Shown here: one piece after another, positions 32,742 to 40,962 of the stretch
How positions within the stretch are numbered: the first letter of the stretch is position 1
Layout of the letters: each line of letters begins with the position of its first letter
Origin: Sphingomonas oryzagri
GTDB lineage: Bacteria; Pseudomonadota; Alphaproteobacteria; Sphingomonadales; Sphingomonadaceae
Reading direction: 5' to 3'
Assembly (NCBI RefSeq): GCF_029906645.1
Contig: NZ_JARYGZ010000001.1
Span: forward strand, 2,041,208-2,105,207
DNA length: 64,000 nt
Translations under genes and position numbers: made by a program
Notes under the pieces: model-generated
The model's input: only the letters and a program-made list of their open reading frames with translations
Databases searched by the model: none
What the model was told of the DNA's origin: nothing

Positions 32742-34934
32742 TCAGAAGCTGCGGCTGATCCGGATGCCATATTGCCGCGGCGGCCCCGCGATACGACGCG
32801 GCAGATTGAGCGCCGCGACGTAATGCTGGTTGGTCAGGTTGGTCGCATAGCCCGCGGCCGACCAGGGGCCGGAGGCCAGCGTCAGTTGGGCGTTGACGAG
32901 ATTGCGGGTCGAGAGCCGGTCGCCGAGCGGCGCATCCTCGAACAAGGTCGCCCATGTGCCGGAGGTGTGCGAGAAATCCATGCGCGGCGTCAGCGTCATG
33001 CGATCGTTGAGCGGGATCTCATATTGCGCGCCGGTGCTGAGCGTGAATTTGGGTGCGTAGGTGGCGGCCCGCCCACCCAGGTCGATACATCCGGTCGCGG
33101 ACGCCGGCCCCGTCGTGGGATCACAGGTTCCGGAATGGGCCAGACGCGGATCGAACGCATAGAAGGTGCCGACCTTCGTGTGGGAAACCGAAGCCGCGAA
33201 ATCGAGCCCAAAGTGACCGAAGCTCCCCTGCGCGGAAAATTCGGCGCCGTAGATGTGCGTCGGTTTGCCGACATTCGTGATCGAATTGAACAAGGGCGTG
33301 TTCGGATCGACGATGGTGATCTGGAAATTCTTGTAGCGGTTGTAATAGCCGCCGAGCTGGGTGCGCAGATGGCCATCCAGCAGTGTCGCCTTCCAGCCGA
33401 TCTCGAAGTCGGTCACATCCTCGGGCTTGAACGGCTTGGGCGGCACTCCGTAAAGATTGACGCTGTTCAGGCCGCCGGCCTTCGTGCCCGTCGCCGCGAA
33501 GGCATACAGGAAGTTGTGCGGGTTGAGTGTCCAGTTGAGCGCCAGCTTGCCGTTCACCTTGTGATAGGCGACGAAATCGTGCTGCGGCAGCGCCAGCCCG
33601 AGCTGCGGGCTGCTGACCACCGCATCGTTGCGCGAGGTGGTGCGCGACCAGCGACCGCCCAGCGTGACCTGCAAGGCATCGGTCAGCTGGTAGCCAAGCT
33701 GGCCGAAGGCGGCGATCGCGGTCTTCGGATTGGTGCCGACGATGACGGTATCATAGGGAATGGGCAGCGACGCCGAGAGCGGCTGGCGGAGTACGTAGCC
33801 ACCACCATCGGGAATGGTGATCTTGTCGTTCTGGTAATAGCCACCGAGCAGCCAGGTGAAACGTCCGGTGCTCGGCGAAATGATGTTGACCTCCTGCGAC
33901 CAGATCCGCTCGCTGATCTTGTCGGCAAGCGTGGAGATGCCGGTGCTGGTGCCGTCATAATCGTAATTGGTCTGCACCGTTCCTTTCTGGAAGCCGCTGA
34001 TCGAACGCAGCACCACGCCGCCGTCGGTGGTGTAGGAAATGTTCGCGACGATCCGGCCGAACTCGTCGCGGCCGTTCAGATAGGCGTTGCTGGTGATGTG
34101 AAAGAGGTCCGTACCGGCGGGGCGCTGGGTCGGATCGGCGGGATCGCCGGGATAGCCGCCCTGCTCGACATTGCTGTAGTCGCCCTTCACCAACACGCGC
34201 AGCTGGGAGGTCGGCTGCCACAAAAGGCTGGCGCGTCCGCTGTAGGAGCGCAGGTTGCCGGGGTTGCCCGTCCACGGCCCGGTGATGTGGTAGAAGGTGT
34301 CGCGGCGCTCGTCGCTGGTGGCGACCCGCAGGGCCAGGGTGTCGCTGACCGGCAGGTTCAGCGCGCCCTCGAACTTCATGTCGTTGTAATTGCCGTATTG
34401 GGCGGTTGCGTAGCCGCCGATCTTGTCGAGCGTCGGATTGGCTTCGGTGATGAAGATCGCACCGCCGGTGGCATTGCCGCCCGCGAACGTGCCCTGCGGC
34501 CCGCGCAGCACCTCGACGCTGGCGAGATCGTAATAAGGCTCGCTCTGGAAATAGCCCGGAAAGGTGGCGACGCCATCGCGATAGGTAACCACGCCGCTCT
34601 GGAAAGCACTGCCGCGCTCGGTCTGGCCGATACCGCGAATGTTGACGGTATTGCCCTGCCCCGAATTGGCGACCGTCATTGATGGCGTGGCGAACTGCAG
34701 CTGGTCGATCGTCCTTACGCTCTTGTTCACGAGATCCTGACTGGTGAGCACGGTCGCGGCGACGGAGGTCCGCTGCAGGTTGGTCGCCCGCCGCTCGGCG
34801 GTGACGACGATCTCGGTTGTGGCCTGCGGATCGGCCGACGTCCGTGCGGCCGCGGTGGGAGCCGCCTGCGCGAACGCCGCGCCCGCGTAGGCCAGCGCTA
34901 CGCCCGATACACCGATCCTGATGATCGCCTTCAT
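32742..34934 (-). CDS. TonB-dependent outer-membrane receptor (FecA/FhuE-like size class)
   Basis: A 730-residue receptor. The signal peptide ends near 'YAGAAFAQA', a TonB box follows in 'TTEIVVTAERRATNLQ', the plug contains 'VNIRGIGQTERGSAFQSGVV' and 'VEVLRGPQGTFAGGNATGGA', and the barrel ends 'YGIRISRSF'. 'VEVLRGPQG' is the classic receptor signature. AGGGGAG precedes ATG 34934. A 16-base palindrome lies at 34990-35005, 56 bases upstream. With no siderophore genes nearby, the adjoining acyl-degradation operon suggests uptake of a hydrophobic or acylated compound rather than iron. Confidence 0.94.
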   Translation of the reverse strand: MKAIIRIGVSGVALAYAGAAFAQAAPTAAARTSADPQATTEIVVTAERRATNLQRTSVAATVLTSQDLVNKSVRTIDQLQFATPSMTVANSGQGNTVNIRGIGQTERGSAFQSGVVTYRDGVATFPGYFQSEPYYDLASVEVLRGPQGTFAGGNATGGAIFITEANPTLDKIGGYATAQYGNYNDMKFEGALNLPVSDTLALRVATSDERRDTFYHITGPWTGNPGNLRSYSGRASLLWQPTSQLRVLVKGDYSNVEQGGYPGDPADPTQRPAGTDLFHITSNAYLNGRDEFGRIVANISYTTDGGVVLRSISGFQKGTVQTNYDYDGTSTGISTLADKISERIWSQEVNIISPSTGRFTWLLGGYYQNDKITIPDGGGYVLRQPLSASLPIPYDTVIVGTNPKTAIAAFGQLGYQLTDALQVTLGGRWSRTTSRNDAVVSSPQLGLALPQHDFVAYHKVNGKLALNWTLNPHNFLYAFAATGTKAGGLNSVNLYGVPPKPFKPEDVTDFEIGWKATLLDGHLRTQLGGYYNRYKNFQITIVDPNTPLFNSITNVGKPTHIYGAEFSAQGSFGHFGLDFAASVSHTKVGTFYAFDPRLAHSGTCDPTTGPASATGCIDLGGRAATYAPKFTLSTGAQYEIPLNDRMTLTPRMDFSHTSGTWATLFEDAPLGDRLSTRNLVNAQLTLASGPWSAAGYATNLTNQHYVAALNLPRRIAGPPRQYGIRISRSF

Positions 34935-34989
34935 GAAACTCTCCCCTCCTTCGCCCGCAGTCGTGTGCGGTACGGTTGAAATCAAAATA

Positions 34990-35005
34990 CTGATTCGAAA
35001 ATCAG
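34990..35005. promoter_or_regulatory. Putative TetR operator upstream of the second TonB receptor
   Basis: CTGATTCGAAAATCAG is a perfect 6-4-6 palindrome in the 106-base AT-rich gap between receptor and ligase genes. It fits YTGAYT-N4-ARTCAR together with 39528-39543. Confidence 0.6.
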
Positions 35006-35040
35006 CGTCAACATTTATTGATCCAAAAATAAATATTGTG

Positions 35041-36630
35041 TCAGGCGAATTGTCGTCGCAGCTCCTGCTTGTCGATCTTGCCCGTCAGCGCGAGCGGCAT
35101 CCGCTCCACCCGCACGATCTCATCGGGCATCCACCAGCGCGGCACCCGGCCGGTGAGCGACCGGACGACATCCTCGTCCGAAACCGTCTGGCCGACACGC
35201 GGCTCGATCACCACGATCGGCCGCTCGGTCCATTTGGGGTGTGGGCGGCCGACCACCGCGACGAGCCCGACCGCCGGCAACGCGCCGACGATCGCTTCCA
35301 TGGCGCCCGGATTGATCCATTCGCCGCCTGACTTGATCAGATCCTTCGAGCGGCCGGTGATGGCGAGATTCCCGTCCGCGTCGATGGCCGCAAGGTCGCC
35401 GGTGTCGAACCAGCCTTCGACATCGGTGACGGCCGCATCCTGCCCCAGATACCGATCGACCACGCTAGCGCCGCGAACGTGGAGGTGCCCCTCGCCGTCG
35501 CGCTGATCCGCCAGCGGAACGCCATCGGCATCCGTCAGCCTCAGATCGACGCCCACAGGCGGGCGGCCCGACAGGCGCGAGTTGCGCACCTCGGCGCTGG
35601 CCGGGGTCACCGTGCCGAGCGGCGACAATTCGGTCATTCCCCAGCTCGTCTGGCACCGAACCCCAAGCCGCTGCTCGATCCGGTCCATCAGCGCCTGCGG
35701 GATCGAGGAGCCGCCCAGCACGACGCGACGGAGCGACGGCAGCACCCCTCCGGTCGCATCGAGATGGTCGATCAGGCCGAGCCACACGGTCGGCACGCCG
35801 ACCGCCACCGTCACGCCCTCCGCCTCGATCAGCGCGGCGAGGCTGGCGCCATCATTGTGCCGCCCCGGCAGCACGAAGCGCGCGCCGACGCCCGGCACCG
35901 CATAAGGCAGACCCCAGGCATTGGCATGGAACATCGGCACGGCCGCCAGCACCACATCGGCGCTGCCGATGCCCAGCACATCCGTCTGCAGCAGGGTCAG
36001 CGTCATCAGGTAGATCGAGCGGTGCGTGTAGGCGACGCCCTTGGGCGCGCCCGTGGTGCCGGACGTGAAACAGAGGCCGGATTCGGTTTTTTCGGAGAAA
36101 CCGCCCCACTCCGCCTGCGCCCCCGAAGCTGCTCGCAGATCGGGTTGGCGCCATGGCTTGATCCGGCCACAATCGGGCAGCGCCCATGTCGCGGCCCCCG
36201 GCTCGTCGAGAATGACCACATGCTCGATGCACGGGCAATGCGCGACCAGTGCCGTAACCAGCGCCGCCTGGTCGGGGCTGGCGATCAGGATACGATCATG
36301 CGCCTGCCGTACCATCTCGGCCAGCTGATCGACCCCGATACGCGGATTGAGCGTGTGGCACGACACGCCGATACCGACCGCGGCATACCAGCATTCCATA
36401 TGGGCTTGGCTGTTCCAGGCAAGCGTCGCGATCCGGTCGCCCCGCTTCAGCCCGAGCGCGAGGAATGCACCCGACAGGCGGTTGCTCCGCTCGCGCAGCG
36501 TCCGGTAATCGATGCGCTCGGCGGCGACGTCCGGGCCGCCACCGGTCACCACCTCGGCGCCATCGTGCCATTTCGCGGCGTGATCGAGGAAGTTGCCGAG
36601 CAGCAACTCGTATCCGTGCAACCCCGTCAT
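35041..36630 (-). CDS. AMP-forming acyl-CoA ligase
   Basis: A 529-residue member of the ANL superfamily. The P-loop-like A3 motif reads 'LCFTSGTTGAPKGVAYTHRS', A5 'TSWGMTELSP', A7 'EGWFDTGDLA', A8 'GRSKDLIKSGGEWI' and A10 'LALTGKIDKQELR' with the catalytic lysine. It activates a carboxylic acid to its CoA thioester. The 'VVLAAVPMFHANAWGLPY' region is typical of medium/long-chain fatty acid ligases. It is the last gene of a four-gene operon (hydrolase, thiolase, SDR, ligase) and overlaps the SDR gene by four bases. The precise acid is unknown. Confidence 0.93.
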   Translation of the reverse strand: MTGLHGYELLLGNFLDHAAKWHDGAEVVTGGGPDVAAERIDYRTLRERSNRLSGAFLALGLKRGDRIATLAWNSQAHMECWYAAVGIGVSCHTLNPRIGVDQLAEMVRQAHDRILIASPDQAALVTALVAHCPCIEHVVILDEPGAATWALPDCGRIKPWRQPDLRAASGAQAEWGGFSEKTESGLCFTSGTTGAPKGVAYTHRSIYLMTLTLLQTDVLGIGSADVVLAAVPMFHANAWGLPYAVPGVGARFVLPGRHNDGASLAALIEAEGVTVAVGVPTVWLGLIDHLDATGGVLPSLRRVVLGGSSIPQALMDRIEQRLGVRCQTSWGMTELSPLGTVTPASAEVRNSRLSGRPPVGVDLRLTDADGVPLADQRDGEGHLHVRGASVVDRYLGQDAAVTDVEGWFDTGDLAAIDADGNLAITGRSKDLIKSGGEWINPGAMEAIVGALPAVGLVAVVGRPHPKWTERPIVVIEPRVGQTVSDEDVVRSLTGRVPRWWMPDEIVRVERMPLALTGKIDKQELRRQFA

Positions 36631-37454
36631 GCCCCGATCCCGCCGGAAGCGAGGATCACCTCGCCGCTGATGTAATCGCTCTCCGGAATACAGAAGATGT
36701 AAATCGCGCCCGCTGCTTCTTCCGGACTCGCGCCACGACCCAGCGGGATCATCTGGGCGGCCGCCTCACGCGTCCCCGCCGGCACCCCCAATTGCACCTC
36801 CTTGCCGCCGATCGTCGCGCGGGTATCGGGTTCGCCGGTCGTCGCCGTCAGCCGCGTTTCGACGAGGCCGAAGCCGACGCAGTTCACGCAGACCTTCAGC
36901 CGCCCCCATTCCTTCGCGAGCGTCTTGGTCATGCCTACCAAGGCTGTTTTCGCCGCAGCATAATTCACCTGCCCCGCATTTCCGTGCAGGCCCGAGATGG
37001 ACGAGATATTGACCACCTTGCGGATCACCTCACGGCCTTCGGCCGCTTCCTGCTTGGCCATGATGCGGATCGGCTCGGCCGCCGCGCGCAGGATGCGGAA
37101 CGGCGCCATGACGTGGACGTCCAGCATCGCCTGAAACTGCTCGTCGGCCATCTTGTGGATCACGCCATCGCGCGTGTAGCCGGCATTGTTGACGATGATG
37201 TCGAGCCCACCGAATGCATCGGTGGCGGCACGCACGAAACGCTCGCCGAAATCCGGCTCTGTCACGTCGCCAATGCAGGCGATGGCTCGCCCACCCGCTG
37301 CATCGATCTCGGCGACCACGGCATCGGCGGTGCGTTCGTCGAGGTCGTTGACCACGACGCTCGCGCCCTCCGACGCCAGCTTGAGCGCCAGCGCCCGGCC
37401 GATGCCGCGCCCCGATCCGGAGACGATCGCGACCTTGCCCGTGAGCTTCGCCAT
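36627..37454 (-). CDS. Short-chain dehydrogenase, 3-hydroxyacyl-CoA dehydrogenase-like
   Basis: A 275-residue SDR with 'VAIVSGSGRGIGRALALKLA', 'DIIVNNAGYTRDG', the catalytic 'VNISSISGLHGNAGQVNYAA AK' region and a 'SGEVILASGGIGA' C-terminus as in FabG/HSD-type enzymes. It probably oxidises a 3-hydroxyacyl-CoA to the 3-ketoacyl-CoA cleaved by the adjacent thiolase. Its ATG shares one base with the thiolase stop (TGATG), showing coupled translation. An insertion around residues 195-225 makes it slightly longer than typical FabG. Confidence 0.9.
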   Translation of the reverse strand: MAKLTGKVAIVSGSGRGIGRALALKLASEGASVVVNDLDERTADAVVAEIDAAGGRAIACIGDVTEPDFGERFVRAATDAFGGLDIIVNNAGYTRDGVIHKMADEQFQAMLDVHVMAPFRILRAAAEPIRIMAKQEAAEGREVIRKVVNISSISGLHGNAGQVNYAAAKTALVGMTKTLAKEWGRLKVCVNCVGFGLVETRLTATTGEPDTRATIGGKEVQLGVPAGTREAAAQMIPLGRGASPEEAAGAIYIFCIPESDYISGEVILASGGIGA

Positions 37455-38638
37455 CACGCCGCCTTGCCGTAAAGGGTGACGACGCATGCGCCGCCCAGCC
37501 CGAGATTATGCTGCAGTCCGAAACGCGCACCCTCGACCTGCCGCCGGTCCGCAGTGCCGCGAAGTTGGTGGGTGAGTTCGTAGCATTGAGCAAGACCGGT
37601 CGCACCAAGCGGATGCCCCTTGGAGAGCAGGCCGCCCGAAGGATTGGTGACGTGCCGCCCGCCGTAGCTGTTGCCACCGTCACGGATGAAGGCTTCGGCC
37701 CCACCCTCCGGGCACAGGCCAAGCCCCTCGTAGGTGATCAGCTCGTTTGCGGTGAAGCAGTCGTGCAGTTCCACGACAGGGATCTCGTCCGGCCCGATTC
37801 CTGCCGCGTCGTAGACCTGGCGCGCCGCGCGCTGCGTCATCTCGTAGCCGACGACGCTCATCATCGATTGCCCGGCAAAGGTTTCGGCATAATCGGTCGT
37901 CATCGCCTGCGCGACGATCTCGACCGACGCATCGAGTCCATGCTGCGCAGCAAATTTCGGCGACACCAGCACGGCGGCGGCCGCGCCGCAGGTCGGCGGA
38001 CAGGCCTGGAAACGCGTGAGCGGGCCGTAGAGACGCTTCGATTCCATCACCTCGTCCAGCGTGATCGGCGCGCGGAACAGCGCCAGCGGGTTGTTCGCGG
38101 CATGTGCCCTCGCTTTCACCGCGATCATCCCGAACACCGCGTCTCCGGTGCCATGACGCTGCTGGTAATCGAGACCCGCGCCACCGAATTGCTGCGCGAC
38201 AAGCGGTGCCGTGTCGTCGTGGCCGAGCAACTGCTCCTGCTTGGAGAGGTGATGGTCGAGCGTCCGCTTGCGATCGTTGAACACCGCGCCGAGCGCACCC
38301 GGCGACATCTGTTCGAAGCCGACCGCCAGCACGCAGTCCACAGCACCCGCCTCGATCATCTGACGCGCGAGGTAGAGCGCGGTCGATCCGGTCGAGCAAT
38401 TGTTGTTGACGTTGACGATCGGAATACCGGTACATCCCACGCGGTAGATCGCCGACTGCCCGGCCGTGGAATCCGCATAGACGTAACCGGCATAGGCCTG
38501 CTGGATCTGCTTATAGCCGACGCCTGCATCGGAAAGAGCGAGGCGGATGGCCTTCTCCGCCATCACGTCCCAGTCCTCGCTCTGGCCAGGCTTGGCGAAG
38601 GGGATCATGCCGACCCCGGCGATGCGCGCTTTCGGCAT
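37454..38638 (-). CDS. SCP-x/lipid-transfer-type thiolase
   Basis: A 394-residue thiolase of the non-decarboxylating SCP-x branch. The active-site cysteine is in 'VNVNNNCSTGSTALYLARQ', with 'EQMSPGALG' downstream, the 'VVELHDCFTANELITYEG' segment, and the terminal 'NPSGGLLSKGHPLGATGLAQ' with catalytic histidine and 'GLQHNLGLGGACVV'. This branch handles branched or bulky acyl chains such as sterol side chains or isoprenoids. AGGAG precedes ATG 38638. It lies between hydrolase and SDR in the operon. Confidence 0.92.
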   Translation of the reverse strand: MPKARIAGVGMIPFAKPGQSEDWDVMAEKAIRLALSDAGVGYKQIQQAYAGYVYADSTAGQSAIYRVGCTGIPIVNVNNNCSTGSTALYLARQMIEAGAVDCVLAVGFEQMSPGALGAVFNDRKRTLDHHLSKQEQLLGHDDTAPLVAQQFGGAGLDYQQRHGTGDAVFGMIAVKARAHAANNPLALFRAPITLDEVMESKRLYGPLTRFQACPPTCGAAAAVLVSPKFAAQHGLDASVEIVAQAMTTDYAETFAGQSMMSVVGYEMTQRAARQVYDAAGIGPDEIPVVELHDCFTANELITYEGLGLCPEGGAEAFIRDGGNSYGGRHVTNPSGGLLSKGHPLGATGLAQCYELTHQLRGTADRRQVEGARFGLQHNLGLGGACVVTLYGKAA

Positions 38639-38662
38639 CGAAATCTCCTGCTGAAAAATGGA

Positions 38663-39478
38663 TTAGGCGGCCGCGCTCTGCTGCGCGTCGATCCGCTCGA
38701 CGAAATCGATGAAGTCGTGGTTGGACTTGCCACCGCTCGCGACGAGGAAATTGTGCCCGGCGCCCGGATAGACCACCAGTTCGCTGTGCGGCACGATCTC
38801 GTGCAGTTCGCGGCCGTATTTCACGTCGACCAGCGGATCCTCATCGCCGTGCAGGACGAGAACGGGCATGGTCAGCCGCGCCCGCGCCCGTTCGCGCGTC
38901 GTGGTGTAGCGGGTCATGGCGAGGTTCTGCTCGCGCACGCCCTTCATCGTGAAGCGGTCCTTCGCCAGCATCGCCATGTCGTGCAGCGCCGCATCGCGCG
39001 GCGCGGCTGAACCATAGACTTCCGGCTTCGCATTCCTGCGCAGCATCCAGCGCACCAGCCAGCGCGGCAGGCGATAGATCCAGGGTGCACGCTGCTTGCC
39101 GTGGCCCGCACGCGTCTGCTTGAGCATCGTGCAGCCGAGCGTCACCGACAGGCAGCGATCGGGATGGGCCATGCCGAACTCGCCGGCGATGCCGCCGCCC
39201 ATCGACACACCGTAGATGTGCGCCTTCGCCTCGCCGGCCGCATCGAGCACAGCCAGCGCATCGGCGGTCATCTGCTCGATAGTGACGTCGCCGGTGGTAT
39301 CACTCTGGCCAGTGCCCCGATTGTCAAAAGTGATGACGCGGTGGTTCTTCGCCAACTCGGGCAGCAGCGGATACCACATCGCCGAGCTGTAGAGATGGCC
39401 CATGATCAGGAGGACGGGCGTACCCTTTCCCTCCGACCGCCAATGGATCCTCGCATTTCCGCTTTGCACGAACGGCAT
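38663..39478 (-). CDS. Alpha/beta-hydrolase, first gene of the acyl-degradation operon
   Basis: A 271-residue cytoplasmic hydrolase: 'PVLLIMGHLYSSAMWYPLLP' (oxyanion region), 'ITFDNRGTGQSD', the nucleophile elbow 'IYGVSMGGGIAGEFG', acid Asp in 'LHGDEDPLVDVKYG' and His in 'YPGAGHNFLV'. It resembles carboxylesterases and carbon-carbon hydrolases with 'FDNRGTGQSD'. I prefer ATG 39478 over GTG 39487. It heads the operon hydrolase-thiolase-SDR-ligase, so it may free the acyl chain that the ligase then activates. The palindrome at 39528-39543 lies 50 bases upstream. Confidence 0.88.
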   Translation of the reverse strand: MPFVQSGNARIHWRSEGKGTPVLLIMGHLYSSAMWYPLLPELAKNHRVITFDNRGTGQSDTTGDVTIEQMTADALAVLDAAGEAKAHIYGVSMGGGIAGEFGMAHPDRCLSVTLGCTMLKQTRAGHGKQRAPWIYRLPRWLVRWMLRRNAKPEVYGSAAPRDAALHDMAMLAKDRFTMKGVREQNLAMTRYTTTRERARARLTMPVLVLHGDEDPLVDVKYGRELHEIVPHSELVVYPGAGHNFLVASGGKSNHDFIDFVERIDAQQSAAA

Positions 39479-39527
39479 CGCCCTCACCCATCCATCATTC
39501 TCGTTATGGGCATTGATTCATCACACC

Positions 39528-39543
39528 TTGACTTTCGAGTCAA
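39528..39543. promoter_or_regulatory. Putative TetR operator between the acyl operon and the MFS-mannosidase operon
   Basis: TTGACTTTCGAGTCAA is a perfect 6-4-6 palindrome in the 140-base divergent promoter. TTGACT could also serve as a -35 element for the rightward promoter. Same design as 34990-35005. Confidence 0.6.
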
Positions 39544-39618
39544 CATATCTTGAATATTGAATAAAGATTATCGACAGCGGCACCGATTCAGGTGCCGTGT
39601 GCCGAAAAAGGGAGAGGA

Positions 39619-40962
39619 ATGATGGTCTTGGCGACGACCGGCGCCGCGCCTGACGAGGCCGCCGCGCGATTCGAGACGGATATCGCTGCCGCCACGTCGG
39701 AAACGCGTCGCACCAACTGGGGCGGGGTCGTCCTGCTGGCGGTGATCCTGTTCATCGCGGGCGGCGTCCGCCTGCTGATGACGCCGCTGCAGGAAGCCGC
39801 GCAGCACGATATCGGCTTCACCGACCTTCAGATCGCCACCCTGCAGGGAAGCGCCAACGGCCTCCCCGCCTTTCTCAGCGCGATCCCGCTCGGTCTTGCC
39901 ATCGATCACTGGAACCGCTCGCGAACGCTGTTACTGATGGGACTGTTCTGGACAGCGGGCGCGTTCATGACCGCCTATGCCCACGACTTCACCACGCTCT
40001 TCATCGCCCGCGCATTGGTGGCGCTCGGTGTCGGCGGAGCATTCGGCGTGGCGATGTCGATGATCGCCGACCTCTGCATTCCCGCCAAGCGCGGCCGCGC
40101 GACGATGGTGGCGGGGATCGGCGTGCTCGCCGGCCCGGCTCTCGCCTTCGCGGGCGGCGGCGCGCTGTTCGGCTATTTCAAGCTGCACGGCTGGTCGCTG
40201 TTTCCCGATCTGGCGCCGTGGCGGCAGGCCGCTCTGGTCTTCGCGATGCTCGGCACGGCGATGCTCGCCCCGATCCTGCTCTTTCCGGAACCGAAGCGCC
40301 ATGAGGTGGAACACAGTGCCGGCGTGATGCTGGCCCTGCGCGGCATCGCCAAACGCTGGAAATTCCTGACCGCGCTCTGGATCGGCGCGACCGCCGGCGG
40401 CATGGCGGAGGGCGCGGCGGGCATGTGGGCTGCGCCGATCCTGACCCGCTATTACGGCCTGCAGCCCAATGAATTCGGCGGCTGGATGGGGGGCACCATC
40501 TTCCTCGCCGGGCTGATCGGATCGATCATCGGCGGCTTCTCGGTCGATCTCGGCAACAAGTCCGGCCGGCGCGGCGGGCTGATGATCGGATCGATCATCG
40601 CGATGGTGATCGCCATCCCCGCCACCGCCTACCCGATCATGCCGACGGTGCCGGGCTTCGGCTTCATGCTCGGCCTGATGATGGCCTGCTGCACCGTGAT
40701 GCAGGTGACGGCGATGGCGGCCGTGACCCTGGTCGTTCCCAACGAGGAGCGCGGCATGTGCCTGCAGATCACCGGCATGGTCGGCGTGGTTGTCGGCATG
40801 GCTTTCGTGCCCGTGATTACCCTGCTGGGGCCGGCGATCTTCGGCGATGAGCGACACCTGCCGCAGACGCTGGTCATCATCGGCGTGGTGTCTGGCGTGA
40901 TCGGAGTCGCGGGCAACGTGGTCGCCATGCTCTTCGTCCCGCGGAGCTGGAAGGATGCGTGA
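39619..40962 (+). CDS. MFS transporter (spinster-like)
   Basis: A 447-residue permease with 12 predicted hydrophobic segments. It has the MFS loop signature 'IPLGLAIDHWNRSRTLLLMG' between helices 2 and 3 and 'ARALVALGVGGAFGVAMSMI' in helix 4. The overall pattern is that of Spns/sphingolipid-like or hexuronate-type MFS proteins. GGGAGAGG precedes two adjacent ATGs (39619 and 39622), either of which may be used. It overlaps the beta-mannosidase gene by eight bases, so it probably imports the glycoside that enzyme cuts. It is divergent from the acyl-degradation operon across a shared operator candidate. Confidence 0.9.
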   Translation: MMVLATTGAAPDEAAARFETDIAAATSETRRTNWGGVVLLAVILFIAGGVRLLMTPLQEAAQHDIGFTDLQIATLQGSANGLPAFLSAIPLGLAIDHWNRSRTLLLMGLFWTAGAFMTAYAHDFTTLFIARALVALGVGGAFGVAMSMIADLCIPAKRGRATMVAGIGVLAGPALAFAGGGALFGYFKLHGWSLFPDLAPWRQAALVFAMLGTAMLAPILLFPEPKRHEVEHSAGVMLALRGIAKRWKFLTALWIGATAGGMAEGAAGMWAAPILTRYYGLQPNEFGGWMGGTIFLAGLIGSIIGGFSVDLGNKSGRRGGLMIGSIIAMVIAIPATAYPIMPTVPGFGFMLGLMMACCTVMQVTAMAAVTLVVPNEERGMCLQITGMVGVVVGMAFVPVITLLGPAIFGDERHLPQTLVIIGVVSGVIGVAGNVVAMLFVPRSWKDA

